A stretch of 43,041 nt of DNA, taken from an uncultured Prevotellaceae bacterium (GTDB taxonomy: Bacteria > Bacteroidota > Bacteroidia > Bacteroidales > Bacteroidaceae). The notes under the pieces are model-generated. The model was not told the origin of the DNA and did not search any database. It saw only the letters and a list, made by a program, of their open reading frames with translations. Of the stretch, positions 34,648-42,144 are shown in pieces (within the stretch, counting starts at the first letter, position 1; each line of letters opens with the position of its first letter). The stretch covers positions 1-43,041 of the forward strand of contig CADCFA010000040.1 of NCBI GenBank assembly GCA_902800595.1, read 5' to 3'. The position numbers and the translations under genes were made by a program.

Positions 34648-35971
34648 AATCTTGATATAAAAAATCGTTATACGGATATTTCTGTACATGCAGCTCGCGC
34701 ACCCGTTTATAAAGAATGTCGCGCAGCTCATCAATATTCTCTTTCTGCTTTGCAGAGATAAACAAGCACTCCAGGTAATGCTGGTTCTCACCGATCTTCG
34801 CCATCCACGTCTTTTTCAAGTCGTCAAGCGTATAGTTTTCCTTTGTCATGGGCGTCAGGTCATCTTCCTCCTTCTCCACCCATGTATAGGCATCGATCTT
34901 GTTAAACACCAGCATGGCAGGCTTGTCGGCGCAGCCCAGTTCCTTCAGTGTCTCTTCCACCACACGGATCTGTTCTTCAAAGTCAGGATGCGAGATATCC
35001 ACCACATGCACCAGCAGGTCAGCCTCACGCACCTCGTCGAGGGTACTCTTGAAGCTCTCCACCAGGTCGGAAGGCAACTTACGGATAAAGCCGACGGTAT
35101 CAGCCAACAGGAAAGGCAGGTTATCGATGGTCATCTTGCGGACCGTGGTGTCGAGGGTGGCAAAAAGTTTGTTCTCTGCAAACACCTCACTCTTGGCCAG
35201 CAGGTTCATCATCGTACTCTTTCCCACGTTGGTATAGCCCACGAGTGCCACACGGATCAGGCGCCCTCTGTTCTTACGCTGGGTGGTCTTCTGCTTGTCG
35301 ATCTCTGCCAGTCGCTGCTTCAACAGGGTGATACGCTGCAGGATGATACGACGGTCCATCTCCAGCTGCGTCTCACCAGGTCCACGGAGTCCCACCGAGC
35401 CTTTTCCGCCGCCAGAGCCGGAGCCGCCACCCTGTCGCTCGAGGTGTGTCCACAGGCGCTGCAGACGTGGCAGCATATACCGGTGCTGTGCCAGTTCCAC
35501 CTGTGCCTTAGCCTCAGCCGTCTGGGCACGCATAGCGAAGATATCGAGAATCAAGGAGGTACGATCGAGAATCTTCACCTGAAGTTCCTTCTCTATATTA
35601 CGCATCTGTTTCGCACTCAATTCATCATCAAAGATCACCATACCGACAGGTTGCGGAGCGTTAGTCTCATCCAAGAGGCCTTCAGCAAAGAGTTGTGCAT
35701 CTTGCTGATCGAGCCAGTCGTCGTATGCATCCTGACATTTCTTGATATATTCCTTGATCTCCTGGAGCTTACCACTGCCCACATAGGTAGTCTGACTCGG
35801 TCCGCCCACCTTCTGGGTAAACCGTTTCACAGTCACAGCCCCGGCGGTATCCGCCAGGAACTCCAGTTCGTCAAGATATTCCTTAGTCTTGGCCTCGTCC
35901 TGTTCCTTGGTGATGAGTCCAACCAGCACCGCCGTCTCAGCCTTAGCCTCTGAAATTACAAATTCCTTCAT
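34640..35971 (-). CDS. hflX: Ribosome-associated GTPase HflX
   Basis: HflX binds 50S or 70S ribosomes and splits stalled ones under stress. The 443-residue protein has the HflX N-terminal domain (GGPSQTTYVGSGKLQEI), the glycine-rich linker near 181-200 leading to the family motif GPGETQLEMDRR (197-208), and the GTPase motifs GYTNVGKS (245-252), DTVGF (291-295) and NKID (357-360). An acidic insertion at about 81-106 (DAYDDWLDQQDAQLFAEG) enlarges the N-terminal domain. It heads an operon of at least five genes down to the M6 protease. The -7 box ends only seven bases before the ATG, so the mRNA may be nearly leaderless. Confidence 0.94.
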   Translation of the reverse strand: MKEFVISEAKAETAVLVGLITKEQDEAKTKEYLDELEFLADTAGAVTVKRFTQKVGGPSQTTYVGSGKLQEIKEYIKKCQDAYDDWLDQQDAQLFAEGLLDETNAPQPVGMVIFDDELSAKQMRNIEKELQVKILDRTSLILDIFAMRAQTAEAKAQVELAQHRYMLPRLQRLWTHLERQGGGSGSGGGKGSVGLRGPGETQLEMDRRIILQRITLLKQRLAEIDKQKTTQRKNRGRLIRVALVGYTNVGKSTMMNLLAKSEVFAENKLFATLDTTVRKMTIDNLPFLLADTVGFIRKLPSDLVESFKSTLDEVREADLLVHVVDISHPDFEEQIRVVEETLKELGCADKPAMLVFNKIDAYTWVEKEEDDLTPMTKENYTLDDLKKTWMAKIGENQHYLECLFISAKQKENIDELRDILYKRVRELHVQKYPYNDFLYQDYE

Positions 35972-35978
35972 ACGCTTG

Positions 35979-35986
35979 CAAAATTA
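35979..35986 (-). promoter_or_regulatory. -7 box of the hflX operon
   Basis: TAATTTTG on the - strand, ending seven bases before the ATG. The upstream GATTTTCATTAAT is repeated, in inverted orientation, before nagB at 36043-36055. No TTTG -33 box is seen at 20 bases. Confidence 0.55.
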
Positions 35987-36055
35987 ATGAAAATCTGTCA
36001 TAGATAAGACGTATTAACACAGATTAATAAAAAAAATAATATGATTTTCATTAAT
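35983..36055. promoter_or_regulatory. 13-base inverted repeat between hflX and nagB promoters
   Basis: ATTAATGAAAATC at 35983-35995 and its exact reverse complement GATTTTCATTAAT at 36043-36055 lie at the outer ends of the divergent promoter region. In both directions the box is followed by TTTTG or CTTTG. It could be a shared regulator site or duplicated promoter sequence. Confidence 0.5.
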
Positions 36056-36071
36056 CTTTGGAGAAAATTCG

Positions 36072-36079
36072 TATTTTTG
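36072..36079 (+). promoter_or_regulatory. -7 box of nagB
   Basis: TATTTTTG fits the consensus and is 34 bases before the ATG. An alternative start signal, TAATCTTTG, lies 12 or so bases further upstream. Confidence 0.55.
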
Positions 36080-36113
36080 CAGCAGAATAACATTAAAACA
36101 AAAAACAAATATT

Positions 36114-36908
36114 ATGAGAGTAATTATTCAGAGTGACTATCAGAAAATGTCACAGTGGGCTGCAAACCACGTTATTGAGTGCATCAATAGATTCAACCCG
36201 ACACCCGATCACAAGTTCGTGCTGGGTCTGCCTACCGGTTCTTCACCCGTAGGAATGTACAATGCCCTCGTCGAGGCCAATCGTGCCGGAAAGGTTTCTT
36301 TCAAGAACGTGTTGACTTTCAACATGGACGAATATGTCGGTCTGCCCGAGGCTCATCCTGAGAGCTACCATGCTTTCATGGCGCGTAACCTCTTCGACCA
36401 TATCGACTGTCCGAAGGAGAACATCCATATCCTGAATGGCAATGCCCCCGACCTCGTAGCAGAGTGCAAGCACTATGAGGAGATGATCCAGGAGGCTGGC
36501 GGCATCGATCTCTTCATCGGCGGTATCGGTCCTGACGGTCATATCGCTTTCAACGAGCCAGGTTCTTCACTCCGTTCAAGAACCCGCATGAAGACACTGA
36601 CCACCGACACCCGCATTGCCAACTCCCGTTTCTTTGGCGGTAAGCCTGAGAACGTGCCTGCTCACGCCCTGACGGTAGGTGTAGGTACCGTGATGGATGC
36701 CCGTGAGGTGATGATCCTTGCCAACGGTCATGCCAAGGCACGTGCCCTGCAGGCTGCCATCGAGGGAGCAGTCAACCACATGTGGACCATCTCTGCCCTC
36801 CAGATGCACGAGCACGGCATCATCGTCTGCGACGAAGAGGCTGCCGACGAACTGAAGGTCAGCACCTACAAATACTTCAAGGACATCGAACAGGACCAGA
36901 TCCTTTAA
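36114..36908 (+). CDS. nagB: Glucosamine-6-phosphate deaminase
   Basis: NagB converts glucosamine-6-phosphate to fructose-6-phosphate and ammonia, the entry point of amino sugars into glycolysis. The 264-residue protein keeps the catalytic residues in the same positions as the E. coli enzyme: D72 in NMDEYVG, D141, H143 and E148 in [16 protein letters not shown]. Residues SRTRMKTLT and MTVGVGT-like ALTVGVGT also match. It is transcribed alone from its own promoter and closed by a strong terminator shared with the lipoprotein gene on the other strand. It fits a cell that uses mucin or chitin-derived sugars, or recycles wall amino sugars. Confidence 0.96.
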   Translation: MRVIIQSDYQKMSQWAANHVIECINRFNPTPDHKFVLGLPTGSSPVGMYNALVEANRAGKVSFKNVLTFNMDEYVGLPEAHPESYHAFMARNLFDHIDCPKENIHILNGNAPDLVAECKHYEEMIQEAGGIDLFIGGIGPDGHIAFNEPGSSLRSRTRMKTLTTDTRIANSRFFGGKPENVPAHALTVGVGTVMDAREVMILANGHAKARALQAAIEGAVNHMWTISALQMHEHGIIVCDEEAADELKVSTYKYFKDIEQDQIL

Positions 36909-36926
36909 AGATCGTCCATTAAAAAT

Positions 36927-36957
36927 AAAAAATCCCGCCGATGAGCGGGATTTTTTT
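36927..36957. terminator. Bidirectional terminator between nagB and the lipoprotein gene
   Basis: AAAAAATCCCGC and GCGGGATTTTTT pair over 12 bases around CGATGA, with T runs on both strands. It lies exactly in the 51-base gap of the convergent pair. Confidence 0.88.
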
Positions 36958-36959
36958 AT

Positions 36960-38225
36960 TTAATACCGGATATCAATCACCGGTCTCAGCTTTACAGACT
37001 GCGTGAGCGCCTGGTCCGACAGAAGCACGATGCCCTGCGCCGTCTGTTTAGAACGGGCGCCTTTCAGCGTCGAGTCGTCCATACAGAAATAGATGCTGGA
37101 AAGACCTTCTGGCGAGAACGACATCACAAAGTCTGTATTCTTCGAGAAGACGCCACACTCCTCCAGCGTTGGCAGCCGCCAGTGGTCGTCAGCCGAGGCA
37201 AAGTCCGGCTTGGCACAACCGTTCATCGCAGCATTGAGGGCAGTCAGCCAGCTGGTCTGATCATTCTCGGCAGGAGCCAGGAAGCCCACACCCTTTGTAC
37301 TCAACAGCGTAGCCATCCGATTCGCAGGATCCGTCGCCACCACGAAATAGCCCTGATACATCTGTCCGGCAAGAGGCAGCTCGTCGAAGTCGAACGAGAT
37401 GTCACGAGGCGTTGCCTCCCAGGACTGGGGTGTCAGCGTAGCCGTCAGTTCAATGCCCTTCAGGCCCACAAACGTACCCTCTACAGACACATTGTTGTTA
37501 GCCTTAAACGACAAGGGAGCCGCATAAGAATAGTGCTTCACGGTCTCGCCCTTCACAAAGCTGATGGTGATCTCCGGTTTCCCACTGCTGGGCAGCATCA
37601 TCTCATGAGGCTCCGCCTCCCAGTCGCCACCACCCAGATCAGTCAGACTGATGGTGTAGGTACCGGTCGCCTGACCATAGCTGCCGTTGAGCAGCAGTTG
37701 CCGGTACATCGGACTCACCGACACGTTCACCTGCTCCACATCATCAGGCACCTCGTGGATGGTCACCCGAGTCACGCAGGTCACCTTCCGTTCCAGTTGG
37801 ATGTTGATGGTCTCACGGTCTCCATCCGCCAGACTGATCTTCTCGTGCCCGATCAACAAGTCACCCATCTGCTTTCCCGCTGCCACAGCAATCACCGTGG
37901 TAGGTGTCGCATCGTCTGCACTGGGCAAATCGAAGTTTGAGAGATCGTCGCTGCCGATGCCATAGAGGTCATAGGAGCCTGACGAGAGGTCGGCAGTCAC
38001 AAACTGCTCATTGTCATCAGGCGACAGCATCGCCACGCACTGCCCGGTGTCATCAAACACATAGAGTCTGCTTTGCAGGGCTTCGTCGTCTTCACCACGT
38101 GTCCTCACACGCAGCTGCCCTTTATCGGGCTCAGGCATCGACAGGTTCATCACTTCCTCAGAACAGCTGCTGAGGGTTAACACACCGCATAGAGCGGTCA
38201 TAAAAAACACATTTAAAGTTCTCAT
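36960..38225 (-). CDS. FimB/Mfa2-like surface lipoprotein with WRLPT C-terminal domain
   Basis: The 421-residue lipoprotein has a lipobox LSSC near residue 20 (TALCGVLTLSSCSEE). Residues about 40-270 form beta-rich domains like those of FimB/Mfa2 fimbrial anchor or assembly proteins (LQSRLYVFDDTGQCVAML, SSGSYDLYGIGSDD, INIQLERKVTCVTRVTI). The C-terminal 110 residues contain DDHWRLPTLEECGVF and end in VKLRPVIDI, as in the DUF1566/Fib_succ-type domain of surface proteins. I chose the ATG at 38225 because it opens the signal peptide; the ATG 11 codons upstream adds only a polar leader. No fimbrillin gene is adjacent, so a role in fimbria assembly is uncertain. Its promoter is embedded in the preceding terminator. 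Confidence 0.75.
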   Translation of the reverse strand: MRTLNVFFMTALCGVLTLSSCSEEVMNLSMPEPDKGQLRVRTRGEDDEALQSRLYVFDDTGQCVAMLSPDDNEQFVTADLSSGSYDLYGIGSDDLSNFDLPSADDATPTTVIAVAAGKQMGDLLIGHEKISLADGDRETINIQLERKVTCVTRVTIHEVPDDVEQVNVSVSPMYRQLLLNGSYGQATGTYTISLTDLGGGDWEAEPHEMMLPSSGKPEITISFVKGETVKHYSYAAPLSFKANNNVSVEGTFVGLKGIELTATLTPQSWEATPRDISFDFDELPLAGQMYQGYFVVATDPANRMATLLSTKGVGFLAPAENDQTSWLTALNAAMNGCAKPDFASADDHWRLPTLEECGVFSKNTDFVMSFSPEGLSSIYFCMDDSTLKGARSKQTAQGIVLLSDQALTQSVKLRPVIDIRY

Positions 38226-38265
38226 AATGTTGTCTTTGATAGTTAGACTTAATAACAACCGGCTG

Positions 38266-38297
38266 CAAAACTAAATAAAAATCCCGAAATCGCCAAA
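38266..38297 (-). promoter_or_regulatory. Promoter of the lipoprotein gene, -33 box in a terminator loop
   Basis: On the - strand TTTG (38294-38297), 20 bases, TAGTTTTG (38266-38273). The TTTG coincides with the loop CCAAA (+ strand) of the terminator hairpin at 38277-38313. Confidence 0.75.
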
Positions 38298-38313
38298 CGA
38301 TTCCGGGATTTTT
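38277..38313 (-). terminator. Terminator of the wecA-like gene
   Basis: AAAAATCCCGAAATCG and CGATTCCGGGATTTTT pair over 16 positions with one mismatch around CCAAA. On the - strand the stem ends in a T run, so it stops transcription from the WecA-like gene just before the lipoprotein promoter. Confidence 0.85.
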
Positions 38314-38325
38314 ATATTTTTTAAT

Positions 38326-38372
38326 CTTTTACCCTCTTACCTTTTTACCTTTTTACTTTTTTACCTTCTTAC
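38326..38372 (-). repeat. AAGGTAAAA repeat after the WecA-like gene
   Basis: Six AAGGTAAAA-type units. The first two encode the protein end K-K-V-K-K and the stop TAA, the rest fill the stretch to the terminator. Here no gene follows on the same transcript, so the repeat is not tied to a downstream start codon. Confidence 0.8.
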
Positions 38373-39591
38373 ACACCTTGAAGCCCTGCCCCAGCAACGG
38401 ATAGTCCATCAAGTATCTCATCACACGCCAGCCACGCTTATCCTCCTTATGCGTCCATGCACCGAGACGACAGAACAGATGCCAGAGGGCAGTACCTTCA
38501 GGATAACCTTCCTCATCCACAGGACCACCATTCTGCTGGGCACGCATCACATTATAGACACCGACAGTAGCCAGCAGCGCCATCGAAACGACCAGACAGA
38601 TCTGCAGATTCATGGAGGCACCTAAGTACCATGACAACAGCCAGGCAAGAATCACCAGGATATTCAGGAAAAGGATAAACAGCGCAGCGCCCAGATGAGA
38701 GAAACCCATATCGATAAACAGATGGTGCAGATGCGACTTGTCTGCCTTCATAGGCGACTTACCATGCGACATACGCAGTGTCATCACGCGAAGCGCGTCA
38801 AAGATGGGAATACATCCCACAGCCAGTGTAAAGGCAGGGATGCTGACACCATTGGCTTCCAGATTCGATAAGCCACCCTTACTTGACAGCGCACCAAAGG
38901 CGAGCACCGTCAACAGCATACCCAGCATCAAGGTGCCGCCATCACCAATAAACATACGTGAGCGCACGCCAAACACATTATGCAGGAAGAAGGGCAACAA
39001 GGCACCTCCCGCAATCATGGTCAGGCAAACCATCGTTGGCACCCAGGTACTGTGGAAGGCGATGGCAAAACACAAGAAGGCAAGCATACCATAGCCCGAC
39101 GAGTAGCCGTCCACGCCGTCAATCATGTTAACGGCATTAATAGTACCTACACCCGCGAAGATCGAGAAGGGTATGGCGAACCAGGGATCCAGCTGATATA
39201 ATCCCCACATACCATGAAAATTATCAATATAGACACCTGTGATAGCAATAAAGCAGCCCACCAGAATAATTTCCACCACCAGCCGCAAGACAGCCGACAA
39301 GCCTTTGATGTCATCCCAGGTACCAATGATCATCATCGCCAGGAGTGACACCAGGATCCACGTCAATATCTCGCTATCGAAAAACAGCTGAAGCACAATT
39401 GTACCGACAAAGATGCCGGAGAAGACGATCACCCCACCGAAGACAGGCACAGGACTACGCTGCAGCTTTCGGGCATTAGGCTGGTCCACAATATTATGCT
39501 TCAATGCAAATTTCAGGGCAAAGGGGAAAACCATTGCAGAAGTAAGCATCGCTACAAGTGTGACAATAAAAGCTATGAGCGATAGATCCAT
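38353..39591 (-). CDS. WecA/MraY-family undecaprenyl-phosphate glycosyl-1-phosphate transferase
   Basis: The 412-residue membrane enzyme would transfer GlcNAc-1-phosphate (or a similar sugar phosphate) from UDP to undecaprenyl phosphate, the first step of O-antigen, capsule or exopolysaccharide synthesis. It has about ten hydrophobic helices and the family motifs GTWDDIKG, NMIDGVDG, MFIGDGGT and KSHLHHLFIDMG. The ATG at 39591 opens directly on the first helix (LSLIAFIVTLVAMLTSAMVF), and leaves four bases after the upstream stop, so I prefer it to a start 21 codons earlier that overlaps that gene. The C-terminal tail after the last helix is about 70 residues, charged, and ends in repeat-encoded K-K-V-K-K. 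Confidence 0.9.
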   Translation of the reverse strand: MDLSLIAFIVTLVAMLTSAMVFPFALKFALKHNIVDQPNARKLQRSPVPVFGGVIVFSGIFVGTIVLQLFFDSEILTWILVSLLAMMIIGTWDDIKGLSAVLRLVVEIILVGCFIAITGVYIDNFHGMWGLYQLDPWFAIPFSIFAGVGTINAVNMIDGVDGYSSGYGMLAFLCFAIAFHSTWVPTMVCLTMIAGGALLPFFLHNVFGVRSRMFIGDGGTLMLGMLLTVLAFGALSSKGGLSNLEANGVSIPAFTLAVGCIPIFDALRVMTLRMSHGKSPMKADKSHLHHLFIDMGFSHLGAALFILFLNILVILAWLLSWYLGASMNLQICLVVSMALLATVGVYNVMRAQQNGGPVDEEGYPEGTALWHLFCRLGAWTHKEDKRGWRVMRYLMDYPLLGQGFKVCKKVKK

Positions 39592-39595
39592 GTCA

Positions 39596-39943
39596 TCAAG
39601 TATATTTTGCAATCTGACCGTGACGCGTGATAATACCATTGGCCCAGCGCTCATAGCCGGCCTTTCCTACATTCTCGCGCATAGAAAAACGATAATAAGA
39701 GCGAACAGCATGCTCTACTCTATTCAGACTCTGGCGCAGACTGAGCACATGCTCTCGGCGCAACAGGGCAACAGGCATCTGTATGGCCTCGGAATACGAC
39801 ATATAAGGATCGGTAACCATCGTCGCATAATAGGCAGACTGACCGAAAGCCATATACATCCCTGCTATGTCGTCATAATAGAGGAAAATGGTCTGTCCGT
39901 CATTCTCTCTTTCGTTTTTAATGATGATTTCCTTGTCAATCAT
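39596..39943 (-). CDS. Uncharacterised 115-residue cytosolic protein
   Basis: I do not recognise this protein. It has no signal peptide or membrane segment; it contains an acidic start (DKEIIIKNEREND), aromatic segments IFLYYDDIAGMYMAFGQSAYYATM, and a basic C-terminal half with MPVALLRREHVLSLRQSL and YYRFSMRENVGKAGYERWANG. The start at 39943 is chosen because the promoter (39979-40010) lies between it and the first in-frame ATG at 40042. It is co-transcribed with the WecA-like gene, whose ATG follows after four bases, so it may regulate or accompany surface polysaccharide synthesis; this is inference from position only. Confidence 0.7.
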   Translation of the reverse strand: MIDKEIIIKNERENDGQTIFLYYDDIAGMYMAFGQSAYYATMVTDPYMSYSEAIQMPVALLRREHVLSLRQSLNRVEHAVRSYYRFSMRENVGKAGYERWANGIITRHGQIAKYT

Positions 39944-39978
39944 TAGGCAATCTCTATTGTTAGTTGTTGATTTCGCTG

Positions 39979-40010
39979 CAAAGGTACTGCAAATTACGCA
40001 CACCACCAAA
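39979..40010 (-). promoter_or_regulatory. Promoter of the 115-residue protein / WecA-like operon
   Basis: On the - strand TTTG (40007-40010), 20 bases, TACCTTTG (39979-39986), 35 bases before the ATG: a full consensus match. Confidence 0.78.
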
Positions 40011-40077
40011 CATTTCTTGATTTTTTTCAGCGCAAGGGACACATCTTACATTTTTTTTGAAGGCAATTTCAAAATAT

Positions 40078-40095
40078 AAGTGTCTAAAGACACTT
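40078..40095. promoter_or_regulatory. Perfect palindrome AAGTGTCT-AA-AGACACTT
   Basis: An 18-base inverted repeat lying between the divergent promoters of the WecA-like operon and the RAYT-like gene, 68 bases from either -33 region or less. Operator-like; alternatively a remnant palindrome of the RAYT-like element. No second copy was seen in the window. Confidence 0.45.
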
Positions 40096-40163
40096 GCGTA
40101 AACAACCGGGACATTCCCTAAAAATAAATTCAAAAAAAATGTGGGCAATTTAAAAAATCGGAC

Positions 40164-40171
40164 TAACTTTG
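40164..40171 (+). promoter_or_regulatory. -7 box of the RAYT-like gene
   Basis: TAACTTTG, with TGTG (one mismatch) 20 bases upstream. It lies downstream of the longest possible reading-frame start, which supports the later ATG at 40207. Confidence 0.55.
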
Positions 40172-40206
40172 CACTCACTACAAAGACCAATGAGCAAAAA
40201 AACTAC

Positions 40207-41013
40207 ATGTCCAGACATTCCAGACACACTAGCCAGACAGGCATCTACCACGTGATGCTCAGAGGGACCAACCATCAGCCTATCTTTGAGAAGAAAGAAG
40301 ACTATCAGAGGTTCGTCCGCCTCCTTCGCAATATAGCATCCCCCCAGGAAGGCCCCAATCGCCCCTCTGCCAGTCATTGCAGCATAGGCGCCTATTGCCT
40401 GATGCCCGACAGTGTCCACCTGCTCATCAAGGAGGAAGCCCATAATATCTCCGAGGTGATCAGGAAGCTGGCGCTGCGCTATGCGATCTATTACAACGAC
40501 AAATACCACCATTCAGGTGAGCTGTTTCAGGACAGGTTCAAAAGCGAGCCCGTCAACGACGAGACCCAATTCCTGACGCTGTTGAGTTATATCCATCAGC
40601 TGCCTGTAGCAGCCAGGCTGTGCTATCATGTCGAGGATTACGACTGGAGCAGTTGGCGTGAGTATATCAATGCCGCCAACCGAGTGTCAGACTTCTGCGC
40701 TGTCAGCAAGGTGTGTGACCGCATCCCCCGTCAGCACCTGATCAAGCAGGTCAACACCCCGTTGCCCAAAGCCCTGCTGGTACACAGCTTCGACAGATAC
40801 CGTGGTTTCGTACCCGATGCCTCCGTCATCGAGTTTTTCAGAACCACCTTTCACGTCAAGTCGCCCAAGGACATCAAGCAATACCCCAGCCAGCAACGCT
40901 ACAAGATGCTGAAAGAAGCCAAGGCGTTTGGTGCCAGCGTCCGCCAGCTCTCACGCCTGACCGCCATGAGCGAATATTTCATCACCCACGCAGGTTCCAA
41001 GAAGAAACTATGA
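40207..41013 (+). CDS. RAYT/IS200-like transposase (Y1 family), HUH motif altered
   Basis: The 268-residue product belongs to the REP-associated tyrosine transposases. The N-terminal TGIYHVMLRGTNHQPIFEKKEDYQRF and the central LALRYAIYYNDKYHHSGELFQDRFKSEPV are typical, with the candidate catalytic tyrosines in the latter. The metal-binding HUH motif, normally MPNHVHLL, reads MPDSVHLL, so the first histidine is serine (codon 40411-40413). The C-terminal part has a DnaA-like helix-turn-helix (ASVRQLSRLTAMSEYF). The frame is otherwise intact and has its own promoter. No terminal repeats or target duplications are seen. It may be a domesticated or inactivated member; related single-copy genes are common in Bacteroidales. 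Confidence 0.85.
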   Translation: MSRHSRHTSQTGIYHVMLRGTNHQPIFEKKEDYQRFVRLLRNIASPQEGPNRPSASHCSIGAYCLMPDSVHLLIKEEAHNISEVIRKLALRYAIYYNDKYHHSGELFQDRFKSEPVNDETQFLTLLSYIHQLPVAARLCYHVEDYDWSSWREYINAANRVSDFCAVSKVCDRIPRQHLIKQVNTPLPKALLVHSFDRYRGFVPDASVIEFFRTTFHVKSPKDIKQYPSQQRYKMLKEAKAFGASVRQLSRLTAMSEYFITHAGSKKKL

Positions 41014-41050
41014 TTTAACACAAGAATATACGAGCCTATTTGTTAACCTC

Positions 41051-41080
41051 GAAGAGGTCACCAGAAACGGTGACCTCTTC
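41051..41080. terminator. Hairpin between RAYT-like and manA genes
   Basis: GAAGAGGTCACC and GGTGACCTCTTC pair perfectly over 12 bases around AGAAAC. It sits 37 bases after the RAYT-like stop and contains the last codons and stop of manA. There is only a weak T-rich stretch on the + strand (TCTTATTAT) and none on the - strand, so it may be a terminator for the RAYT-like gene or a REP-like palindrome. Confidence 0.55.
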
Positions 41081-42071
41081 TCTTATTATCGATAAACGCA
41101 TCCAGGATCCGCGTCTTGCCCTGTTGCGGCCATATCTCAAAGTCGGCAATCGCCGCCGGGATCAGTGTGCTGTGTCCCTCCTTCAGCAGGATCTCATCCC
41201 CCGTGCTCCGCACATGGATCACGCAATCCCCCTCGATACACATCGTAATGATAAAGCTGTCATATTTCCGCAGATCCCGATGGAACGGTTTCGACACCTC
41301 CATCACGCGCACGTCGAAATAAGGCGTGTCGATGATCTGCGTCGCCTTGTTGGCAGTCTCCGGATAATCCGTCCGGTAGTTGCGCTCCACATGGAAGTCG
41401 AGCGCCTTGGCAGCCAGGGCTGTATGCAGCTCACGCGGTTTGCCGTCCAGTCCAGGTCGGTTATAGTCAAAGATCCGGTACGTCACGTCCGACGACTGCT
41501 GCACCTCTGCCAGGAGGATGCCCCCGCAGATGGCATGCACGCGCCCTGCAGGCAAATAGAACACGTCGCCTGCCTTCACCTGATGGTCAGCCAGCACCTC
41601 TGTGATCGTACCGTCTGCAACACGCTGGTAGTACTCCCCGATCTGGATCTCCTTTTTGAAGCCCGCATAGAGATGCGCCCCTGCATCAGCCTTGATCACG
41701 TACCACATCTCCGACTTGCCCATCTTCCCATGCTCACGCATCGCCATCTCATCGTTGGGATGCACCTGGATGCTCAAGTCCCTCTTCGCATCGATAAACT
41801 TCACCAGCAAGGGCAGCTGTCCATGATATTTCTCGTTCACCTTCTTGCCAAGGATAGCCTCCGGCTGTTCGTTGATCACCGATATCAGGTCCCTGCCCTT
41901 CCAGACGCCGTTACGCACGATACTCGTACTGGTGGGTACGGCACTCACCTCCCAGCTCTCGCCGATAGGCTCGTCAGAAGGTGCCATCCCCTTATAGGGC
42001 CTCAACCGCTCACCGCCCCAAACCACCGTATGCAGATTCGCCTCAAACAGCAATGGATATAGATTCTTCAT
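41058..42071 (-). CDS. manA: Mannose-6-phosphate isomerase, class I cupin type
   Basis: ManA interconverts mannose-6-phosphate and fructose-6-phosphate, serving both mannose use and GDP-mannose supply. The 337-residue protein has the zinc-binding QVHPND near residue 100, SEMWYVI, and PAGRVHAICGGILLAEVQQ with the second histidine, in the order seen in type I enzymes. The ATG at 42071 gives the usual MKNLYPLLFEANLHTVVWGG start; a TTG two codons earlier is less likely. The final residues RGHRFW are encoded by the hairpin at 41051-41080 and look like a non-family tail. It is transcribed alone from a consensus promoter. Confidence 0.93.
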   Translation of the reverse strand: MKNLYPLLFEANLHTVVWGGERLRPYKGMAPSDEPIGESWEVSAVPTSTSIVRNGVWKGRDLISVINEQPEAILGKKVNEKYHGQLPLLVKFIDAKRDLSIQVHPNDEMAMREHGKMGKSEMWYVIKADAGAHLYAGFKKEIQIGEYYQRVADGTITEVLADHQVKAGDVFYLPAGRVHAICGGILLAEVQQSSDVTYRIFDYNRPGLDGKPRELHTALAAKALDFHVERNYRTDYPETANKATQIIDTPYFDVRVMEVSKPFHRDLRKYDSFIITMCIEGDCVIHVRSTGDEILLKEGHSTLIPAAIADFEIWPQQGKTRILDAFIDNKRRGHRFW

Positions 42072-42099
42072 ATTCAATCACAACATAAACTGTCGCCTG

Positions 42100-42131
42100 C
42101 AAATATAGAGTTTTTTTCGATATACTCCAAA
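42100..42131 (-). promoter_or_regulatory. Promoter of manA
   Basis: On the - strand TTTG (42128-42131), 20 bases, TATATTTG (42100-42107), 29 bases before the ATG: full consensus. Confidence 0.78.
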
Positions 42132-42144
42132 TAATTGAAGAAAT

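Noticed and set aside
34688-35953. Open frame of about 421 codons opposite hflX
   Set aside because: Antisense shadow of a gene with all GTPase motifs; no family features.
40141-40206. Upstream extension of the RAYT-like gene to the GTG at 40141
   Set aside because: The -7 box at 40164-40171 lies inside it and the added residues do not match the family start, which is at the ATG at 40207.
40207-41013. Complete insertion sequence
   Set aside because: No terminal inverted repeats, target duplication or second copy in the window; the gene has its own host-type promoter.
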